From Bolinopsis microptera (taxonomy: Eukaryota > Ctenophora > Tentaculata > Lobata > Bolinopsidae): a DNA stretch of 64,000 nt. Below the pieces are notes generated by a model. The model saw nothing but the letters and a program-made list of their open reading frames with translations. It was not told where the DNA came from and did not search any database. This document shows positions 55,255-64,000 of the stretch, in pieces. Both the position numbers and the translations under genes were made by a program. How positions within the stretch are numbered: position 1 is the stretch's first letter; every line of letters begins with the position of its first letter. The stretch is from assembly GCF_026151205.1 (NCBI RefSeq), contig NC_087080.1:1420879-1484878 (forward strand), in the 5' to 3' direction.

Positions 55255-58200
55255 GAGGTAAGATAAGGTGGAGATCTGACGGTAGATGTGGTAGTATTAA
55301 TCCCCTCCCTGATAACAGTCCTGCTGAGTGTGACCCTGATGGGGAGGACCCGTGTTGTAACAGGTGGTGGGGTGGTATGTGTGGTAACATAGCTGAGCAC
55401 TGCTCTTGTTCTGGCTGTGTAGACTTCAGTGTTATATATAAGGACTGGAGAGAATCAGGAGGTAAGAGAAAGTGGAGGTATGACGGTTACTGTGGTATTA
55501 AATATCCCCTCCCTGATAACAGTCCTGCTGAGTGTGACCCTGATGGGGAGAACCCGTGTTGTAATGGCGGGTATAATGTTGGTAGAGGTGACGACGAGTT
55601 TCCTGGTGTGTGTGGTAACACGGCTTGGTACTGCTCTTGTCCTGACTGTGTAGACTACAGAATAGTGAGCGAACTGAGAAAATCAGGAGAAAATTGTACA
55701 TTAGCAACAGTAGGCGGGTTTCTGAAAAATGTGTGTTTCAATGAAAAGAGGAAACGATACAACTTCAAGTGTACCCACTCTGATGTGTACTTTAAAGAGA
55801 AAAGAGGGAATCGGCGTGTTTCTACAGTGTGTGAGAACGATCCCCACGTGTATCAGGCATGTGGGTTCAACACAGAAATAACAAACACGGATGTACTGTG
55901 TGGAGGCCTGTTTTGCAATAACACATATATCAGATGTGTTAAGAACTGTAGTGTATATAATGATTGTTCTGTAAAGCATGACCCACAACAGTACACTGGA
56001 ACTAGTCATGCTATTACTTCTACTCCTTATCCTACTACTGAGCCTAGAGCGTACCCAACAACAGAACTCTGTAATGATAAATGTGACGACACTAGATGTA
56101 TAGATGAAAGTGATTGTAACGGGTATGAATACGGAGTTAACTGCACATATAGTGGGAGGAAGATGTATGTTCCTGTATACGGGATATGTGCCGGATACAG
56201 TCTCTGTGATAACAGAGAGGATGAACAGGACTGTAAAGTAACTGAAACTACCCCAGCACACTCGTGTACACATTACATCAGTAAAGTGGGGTATTATAAC
56301 CAGATTAGAACAGTACCTATATTCAACTATACTAGGTGCCCAGTATTTGATATAAAGAAGGAAATCTATCCATACTGTCTCAACTATCTAGATCAGACTA
56401 ACTGTTCTGATAGTGAGCGAGTAGGAGGGTATTGTCCTATTAATGGGTATTTGTCGAGCGTTTCTAAGTACATGTTGTGTTATGAAAATGATGAGAAGAC
56501 TAGTTTACCAGTAAAGTTATGTGACGATGACTTTCAAAACAACTGTATATCACCGTCTACTTCAACTGATTGTAGAGTACACAAACACAGGATGTGTGAC
56601 GGAGTGTGGGATTGTACTGATGGAAGTGACGAACTTCATGACATATGTGAATACATGACGAAGGAATTTCAATGTGTCCGTAGGTTTACCTTAGAAATAA
56701 AAATGTTCGGAATACCAGTTTCGTGGATAATGGATACTGAGACGGATTGTATGGACGGGTTAGATGAACAGGCTGAGGATTTGAATTTCTGTGACAATCA
56801 AATTGACGAAACCTATCGATTTAAAGAAAGTTATGAAACTTGTGATAACGTCTATCTGTGTCCAAAAGGTGATAAATCATACGTTCAATTCGAACAACTC
56901 TGTGATGGAGTGGAGACGTGTGGTGACGGTGCAGAGAATGGGGTTTGTAGGATCGCTAGAGATTTCCCAACGATCAATAAGACTGCTCTTTATCACGGAG
57001 GATTGCGAAATGTAAGCATTGACTCCAACTGTGAAGTAAAAGAATTCATACGACCCTGGATTGATGTATTCGGAATAAAGTCAGAGTTAATCGTTCCGAC
57101 CTCTAAGGTTAATTGCAGCAATTTATTTGGTGAATATTACCTGTTTCTCAGTTGCATGGATCTATGTTCAGATGCCCCATGTCCTCTAAATAAAAACAGA
57201 ACATTGTTGTACAATTCATGTCCTGGACAATATCCTGACCGAATATATACTCTTGCTAACAACTCTTTTCTAACGTTTGTTGACAAATCAAATCAAGACC
57301 TATTTCACCAGACTATTTCCAATGCAATAATAGTAGATGTATTGAATACAATCAAGTGTGTGATCTTGTAAATGATTGCGGGGACATGAGTGACGAAGCA
57401 AACTGTTCAAATAACATGATCTGCGAAGACACTTTAAACTCAACTAATCATCAATTCATTTCCTTATCACAGAGATGTGATGGTATGTATGATTGCTTTG
57501 ACCTTTCAGACGAATGCAATGATGCTTGTAGGAAAAGAATACTTAAAAACTGGATATTGCAAGTATTGTGCTGGGTCATGGGTGTGCTAGCATTGATCTT
57601 CAACTCGTACACCGTATTCTGTGGGCTGAAAACTCTTCAGGATAGTGGGACTAGAAGTATGTTAACTAATAAGGCAATGGTCAGTCTTATCGGATCAGGG
57701 GATCTATTTATTGGATTATACTTAATTATGTTGTCTTTCTATGATAGTTTTGTATATGGGAACGGGTTTTGCAGACATCAAGCCGATTGGTACACCGGAA
57801 CAGCATGCTCCATATTAGGGGTCATCAGCACAGTTGGATCACAAGTGTCCCTTTTTGCAATGGCATCCTTGAGTATCATAAGAATGCACAAGCTCACTTT
57901 CAAGAAAATGAGTATTCCATGCCCTGTTAACAGAAATTCCGTCATCAAGGTTGGTTTCTTGGTAACGGGTATTATCACTGCTTCACTAGCTATAGCTGTT
58001 ACACCATTAATGCCTTCATTAGAGGAATATTTTGTACAAGGAATGTACTATGACCCCGCCTACAAAGTGTTCATTGGCTTCCCCAACAAAGAGAAACATG
58101 TTAAAGTTCTTCAAGCACATTACAATACCACTAACAGTAACATCACTATGGATTTAACCTGGAAACAAATCAGTGATAAGGTGGACGGTATGTTCACTCA

Positions 58201-58891
58201 GCAACATGGACTTTTGAGTAGACATCCAGTTCATTTCTATGGTAATGACGGTGTTTGCTTATTCAAGTACTTTGTTCGGAGTGACGATGCAAGAAGAATC
58301 AGACAAACGATACAAAATATAGCAGACATAACTGATCAAAAAGGAGATCCAGTAGTTTGGCTTATGCTTGGTGTGAACTTAGTCTGCTTCATCATCATTT
58401 CTGTTTGCTACATAGTTATTTATATCCAGACAAGGATTTCTTCACGGAGATCAGGACAGCGTCATAACCCAGAAAGAGTTAGGGAAAATAGGTCTATACA
58501 GAATAAAATTACTCTTATTGTTGCGACTGATTTCCTTTGCTGGGTACCATTCATTGTTATAAGCGGTATGCATAATCTTGAATTTTTCGATGCTACTGAA
58601 TGGTATGTGACGTATGCGATGATAGCTCTTCCACTTAACTCTGTTATCAACCCGCTGATATACGAAAAAACATTAGCAGAGTTCCTAGGCAGAAAGTTGG
58701 GGGAGGTAAAAAGACTTATCAGGTTAAGTATCTCTGCAGTTATGTCTTCCGTTGCAAGATTCATTCAGTCAAGGAGTGAAGACATACAGAGCGGGAACAA
58801 TGATCTAGATGTCATACAGATGGAACATATAAGAGTACAAGAGGATCAGGAACTTTCAAATCAAGTATTAGCTGAGACAGAAAATCGGTGA
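55255..58891 (+). pseudogene. Receptor copy B exon 8: frameshifted hevein/LDLa/7TM exon
   Basis: Same layout as copy A exon 8. The frame is open from 55255 to about 57371, but a G is missing near 57310 (CACCAGACTATT against CACCAGGACTATT in A), so translation leaves frame before the last two LDLa repeats and the whole 7TM domain, which are intact in another frame from about 57312 to 58891. The N-terminal half differs from A at many sites and has extra segments (GYNVGRGDDEFPG in module 2; SHAITSTPYPTTEPRAYPTT before the first LDLa repeat). The C-terminal half is nearly identical to A. Either a very young pseudogene, a secreted truncated ectodomain, or a base-call error at one site. Confidence 0.8.
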
Positions 58892-60108
58892 AGTGTTTAC
58901 TCTATGATAATTGATACTGTAACTCGTAGTCGTACATGTTAGAAGATAGAAGATCAATCCCGGCATGCGCAGGGATTGAATTTCAATTTTTCCCCGCGAC
59001 GTGCGGCCGGAAAAATTGATAATAATTTCGAGAGCGAAGCACGAGGGATTATTGTGAAATAACCCCGATGTGCTTTGCCTTCAGCACGAGGGGTTATTTT
59101 AATATAACTGAAGCGTGCCGGTGTTATGTGTTATAAACCCCTCCGGATTAGTGCTAGGATCAACAAATTTGACATTTTACTCTTAATTCTAGCTATATGA
59201 GATCAGTATGGAAAATATGAAATGGAATTGGGGAGTATATTATACTACTAAATATATAAAACTAAGGTATACTACGACATTTGAAATTGGCGTTCTATTT
59301 AAACATTATTCCTCAGTCAGAACGTTGAATGAATATCGATAAGGGGCGTCGAGTTAAGCCTGCAAGCGATAAAAGGTGGAGCTAATAATGATATCGTTTC
59401 ATGAAGTTCATCAAAGTAGACGACTATAATACATGGCTTATATCAAACAGGGCAATTTTGCTACGACAAAATTAACCGGACAAATGTAACCGTCGAGACA
59501 AATTCTGGAACTGGTCCAAGTAATGTAAGAGTACAAGTAATTATGTAAGCAGTGTGCTGGAATTTTGCCAGCGCCTGCAATTAAACCGATACGTAGATCA
59601 AGTGTATTTATAGTTCTTACGTTTAAGCCATAGGTGATCACGAGAAATTTTTTACCAATGCGCGTCGTAGTAGTTAGTCACGTGATACACGTCATCAAAA
59701 CTCACAGCGGGAGCCGGGATAATCATAATCTTATTCTAACCTGGAGGGGTTTATAATATTATCATCTGCTATGTTTTATTCTATAATGGGGCTCTGAATT
59801 ATGATTCATTCATTTTTGAAGAGTTGTACCTTTCATCATGACAGAATGCCAATTAAACTGGTATCAAGACTGCTTTACAATCCTAAAGGCAACTTTAACT
59901 GTGCTCAGCTATGTTTTTTAAAATAAGCTCCATTTTGATAGTTTCAACAATATCTAATCTTGTGTGAGTTTTTGACTTTTAATAGATAATAATCATTATA
60001 TATATTTGTAGGTAAACATTGGCTGGTACATCAGGCCGGTCCCTGACCAACTTATTAAACTGATATCAAGACTGAATACTAATGCTCTAATGATGAGTTA
60101 AACTATGT
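58892..60108. other. 3' flank of copy B with hairpin cluster
   Basis: Collinear with 18422-19637 with about 1 percent differences judged by eye. Contains the same CG-loop hairpins and 14-bp inverted pair. No gene is supported. Confidence 0.6.
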
Positions 60109-60255
60109 TAATTGAATGTCTTACTAATTAAGTTTTACATTCTTTATTCCTCGAAATACTTAAGAGTGCACGACAGAAAGTCTAACACTAACAGGACCAC
60201 TATTTAGATGGAGCTGTTTTAGTTTATTTGCTTACTTTTCATCGGCTTTAAATAT

Positions 60256-62189
60256 CACAGTGCTGGCAAGCACGACCGTTGCATTTATTGTGGGTATACT
60301 ATGTACCCCATTTACTATTATACCCCCTTTACTATTATACCCCCTTTACTATTAAACCCCCTTTACTATTATACCCCCTTTGGTACACGTTACAAGTCTC
60401 TTTCGTGCACGCGAAGCGTGCACTCCGGCCGGAGGCGGCGGCCGAAGCCGCCGCCTCCGGCAGGAGTTTTTCAGGCATTAAGACTCATCGGAAGTCGTTC
60501 AGCAGATTTATTTTTAGTTCAAAACATTCTAATTTGATGTCAAAGATGACAGGAATAAAAATAGTTATGTTGAGATTTTCAAGAAATTTGCATAAAATAC
60601 TCGCCAGCACTGTTATACGAAATTCGGTAAAAAACCCAAAATCGCCATATTCAGGTGCCTTAAAAACCATGTTAAAATTGAGTTACAGATCTGAAATTTT
60701 TCAGGGCGTCTAGACGATGACCAAATCGACTGCAAAAAAAAGTTTCAGGTCTCAGGATCATCGGGAAATGGGTTTTCTAGAACCCCTGTTTTACGATAGA
60801 TTGTCGTGATACATACATACCTATATACATATATTCAGGGATAGACGCTTTGCCAGTCAATTGTAGCCTGTATTTAATTGTCCATAGATTCAAAAGTATA
60901 AAAGATACAGCCATTTCCGACCACAGGTCTTGAAAATAATTGTTTACACTTTAGTTTACATTGTATAAAAAAATTATTTGACGTCATGAACACCCCTTGA
61001 TGACGTCATCAAGTTAACCGTTTTTAAAACTTGATTTTTGACAAAGTAATAACTTTTAAGATTAATTTTAAACCATTAAGGAGTAATTTTATTCAAAATC
61101 TGAGGAAATTTTCATCTTAGATAATTGTTCAAGCATTCTGAAATCTACCGGAAAGTTTTTCTAGCTTGCTCCTTCATAAAGATATTCGTCATTGAAGTTT
61201 GTGCTTTTTTGAAGAATTATTTTATAAAAACGTCAATTTTGCGATTTAGTATTCTCTGGTGTTGGGCATGCCTTGGGTCGTGGAGCTCAGTTCTGCTTCC
61301 TATAGGTATAAATTGTGCATTAGGGCTAGTTTTAAAGTTGAAATAGAAAATTTGCACACGTGGGGACACGCCCAAATTGATAGAAAATTGCTAAAATCAC
61401 TGAAAATTGCTGTTTTCGTCATTTTCTGTCAACTTTAGAGTGCCGTTGTGATTACAGTTCTTGTTGAAATACTTTGAAACTTTGCATGCTTATCAAACTA
61501 TATATAAAACAATTACATGCAAAAATTTACGGCGATTCAATATTGGATGCGCACGCAACGTCCGCTCAAAGTTTGCACGTGCGAAAGGTGAGAATTTTGC
61601 TCATTCGTGATTTCCAACAAATTCTGCTTTTTAATGTCATTATGTATGAATTTAATGCCAACTTGAATGAGTATAAAGTGGCATATTCAGTCAGTGATCG
61701 ACCGATATGCTTACCTAAACACAAGGAAATGTTTTAAAAGGAAAAATTTCGAAATCGTTGAAACTTCCTCCTTATTAATATTAATGAAGATATCAGTTTA
61801 TATTTCGACTTTATAAAGTACCCTGACATTATAATCAAAAAGAGATGATATTTTACCAAAACCCATAATCATGGGTAGAGTGGACCGCTGCCAGTGTCTC
61901 TCTTTACCAAACAAAAGGAAATGATATTAATTTGATTGACCGTTCTCAAATGCAAATGATACCGAGAATGAAATCGGTCCCTCGCTTTTCCCATTCATTT
62001 ACAATTGTAATAGATTAAGAAGAACTACCCAAAGGCATCTGTGGGGGAAAAGCGAGGCGACCGATTTCATTCTCGGTATCATTTTGCATTTGAGAACGGT
62101 CAATCAAATTAATATCATTTCCTTTTGTTTGGTAAAGAGAGACACTGGCAGCGGTCCACTCTACCCATGATTATGGGTTTTGGTAAAAT
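60256..62189. mobile_element. ~1.9-kb block present only behind copy B
   Basis: Copy A is continuous at 20789 where this block interrupts TTTAAATAT / TTTAAAC. It holds a 17-bp minisatellite ACTATTATACCCCCTTT at 60315-60380, two perfect GNA-loop hairpins at 60405-60460, then about 1.3 kb with no recognised features and a terminal foldback. Its left and right ends are not inverted repeats of each other, so it may be composite. Confidence 0.5.
61850..62189. repeat. 340-bp foldback (MITE-like)
   Basis: Arms of about 145 bp beginning ATTTTACCAAAACCCATAAT are inverted around a 50-bp centre, nearly identical to each other. No coding capacity. Confidence 0.85.
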
Positions 62190-63210
62190 TTAAACTACGT
62201 ATTTATCGATGATCATTTTTTTTGGAATTCGTTGTTTTATTTTTGTAAAATTACAAAATAACATTGTTTATCGAGAACAAATTAAAAAAGTTTTTCTCAG
62301 ATAACAATTGGACCCTTGCTTAAGCTAAACCACATTCAATTCAATTTGATGTGCTGAAAACAGGAAAGTTCTATATCCGTTGCTCATAAGGTTCAATTAA
62401 AAATAAAATAATTTTAAGTTCCATCCCGTCTATCCTGATGCCACGGTTATATTTAAAATTGGCTATTTTAGTAAAAAGGAGTAATTTTAGTGGTTTGAGA
62501 TTCGTTGTTCATACATGAATTGCATAAAGGCATTTTGTTTATTTGGTGTAATGAAAATTACTAAAAATTCCAGTCATTGACTGTGCTTGAATGATTTATG
62601 TGTAAGATACATCTCCTTAAGTTTAGCAGATTATTTATATAAGAAATGTATCCGAATTATAGAAGAAGCTTACGTTTAATTAACAAATGAAGCTTTTTGT
62701 GTTCAAACCAAGGGATAGTTCGACAAGGTTGATGACATTCCATGAAGGTGTCTAATCAGAACACCACAGAAGAAACACCTGATAGCAGATCGGCCAATCA
62801 CAGTCTCAGACGGTGGTCTATGGATCGTAAGAATGGATAATGAGCGGCAGAGTTTAAAGATAATGAGCAGCAGACACAGGACTCTGTGAGATTCGGAGAC
62901 GATATATGGGGATGACGATCGGAAGATAGAGCAGTCTAAGCCAGCAGCCGATAGGGTTGTTCCAGTACTCAGGGGCAAGTAGGCCGGTTTCGACCAGCTA
63001 CGCTATGTTTTGATAAGCTTGCTAGTCGTAGTAATCCAGTAAGTTCTTTTTCTTAATTTGATGTGAGCGTTTAATTTAGCTGTCTTGCTTCTAAATTAGG
63101 AGTTCAGACGTGAATTTATAATAATATTGTTTTCAATTGTCTATTCCAGTTTCCTCCATTCATCTAAATCAATGCAGCTAGTAACAAGTAATTTCTATCC
63201 AGGTTTAACC
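62190..63210. repeat. Shared 3' flank and one 702-bp repeat unit, copy B side
   Basis: Matches 20790-22000 plus the start of the satellite (TGAATTTATAATAATATTG at about 63113), then diverges at TATCCAGGTTTAACC. Copy B thus has only the first fraction of the satellite that is amplified behind copy A. Confidence 0.75.
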
Positions 63211-64000
63211 CATATAATACCAACAACTCTAAACGTTCGAATTTTTTGACGAAATTTTGTTTCCAAAGCACTAAGACACCAACTCCGACGATGCAATAAT
63301 AATTTTGAAAAAATTTATATTTTTTATAACTTTTTCGACCCGTACTTTTAAAAGGTCATTGTTGGAGCTTGCCTTTTTGGAAAATTGTATCGTACTTTTA
63401 AAATTACATCATATTTTAAAGATGTACTTTTAAAAGTACGGGTTTAATAAATGATGTACTTTTAAAAGTACGGGTTTAATGAATAGTGTACTTTTGGAGG
63501 TACATTAGTGGGGGGGGGGGGGGGGGTGGGGAGGGGGTGGGGTGACAATGTCTCCAATGACTCCCGCAACTTATCTTTTCGAAAAAGACAAAAAACATTG
63601 GAGACATTGGAGACACAGCTTTTGGAGACATTGGAGACATTGGGGACACAGCTTTTGGAGACATTGGAGACATTGGGGACATTGAAGACATTGGAGACGT
63701 TGGGGACATTAGGGACATAAAATGGATATTAGGGGCATTGGAGACATTAGAGACACAGATTTTGGAGACTCCTCCTCCTCCTCCTCCTCCTCCTCCTCCT
63801 CCTCCTCCTCCTCCTCCTCCTCTTCTTCCACCTCCCTCCTCAGTTCTCCTCAGTCGTTCTCCTCCTCCTGGGTCCTCCTCCTTCTCATCCTCCTCCTGGG
63901 TCCTTCTCCTCCTCTTCATCCTCCTCCTCTTCCTCCTCAATCATCAGTCCTCCTCCTCCTCAGTCCTCCCCAAGTCCCCCTCCTCCTCAGTCCTCCCCAG
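63211..64000. repeat. Low-complexity and minisatellite tail
   Basis: In order: repeats of GTACTTTTAAAAGTACGGG (63370-63500), poly-G at about 63511-63527, a 9-bp TTGGAGACA minisatellite (63597-63772) and (CTC)n with CCTCCTCCTCAGTC repeats to the end. ORFs in both directions are simple-repeat translations and are not supported as genes. Confidence 0.8.

Noticed and set aside
63476-63940. ORFs of MSPMSP and poly-Gly type at the window end
   Set aside because: Pure simple-repeat translations.

Overview
The window is eukaryotic: AT-rich DNA (GC estimated by eye), spliced genes, LINEs, an LTR retrotransposon, several kinds of DNA transposon and many satellites. The protein modules (hevein-like Cys-rich repeats of the CDPDGENPCCS type, LDL-receptor class A repeats, a class A 7TM core) point to an invertebrate metazoan, perhaps a cnidarian or another marine invertebrate. 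That placement is inference. No bacterial-type operons are present.

The backbone is a direct duplication of one receptor gene. Copy A lies at 839-18421 and copy B at 42765-58891, both on the plus strand, with homologous 5' flanks (571-838 and 42474-42764) and 3' flanks (18422-22000 and 58892-63210). I assembled eight exons for copy A, all joined in phase 1. They encode a signal peptide, three short Ser/Pro-rich cassette exons, an exon with a furin-type RHKR site, a 27-bp coding minisatellite (MVTSSSGVT repeats), and one large exon with two hevein-like modules, about six LDLa repeats and a rhodopsin-like 7TM domain. The exon lengths sum to 4482 nt, or 1493 codons plus stop, with no frame conflict. 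Copy B has the same plan with fewer cassettes, a much shorter mucin-like exon and a 1-nt deletion near 57310 that breaks the frame before the last LDLa repeats. The second half of the big exon and the 3' flank are nearly identical between copies while the 5' parts have diverged, which looks like gene conversion.

Because each copy acts as a reference for the other, many insertions can be delimited. Copy A introns hold an 880-bp element with a TA duplication and an intact gypsy-type retrotransposon (7393-12348) with about 140-bp LTRs. Copy B introns hold a 6.1-kb inverted-repeat transposon (43946-50043) containing a second element of the same terminal type (46347-49540), a 2.5-kb GC-rich foldback element with an 8-bp duplication (52276-54807), and a truncated TTAA-type foldback.

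Between the copies (about 20.6-42.5 kb) lie a higher-order tandem repeat (666+680 bp) interrupted by a degenerate LINE, more LINE pieces, CRE-containing tandem repeats, a 1.1-kb TTAA-flanked palindrome, a decamer array that reads as a perfect heat-shock-element series, and two acidic minus-strand ORFs (34915-35400 and 40274-41085) that may be exons of one unrecognised host gene split by two tail-to-tail LINEs. The last 800 bases are low-complexity repeats.
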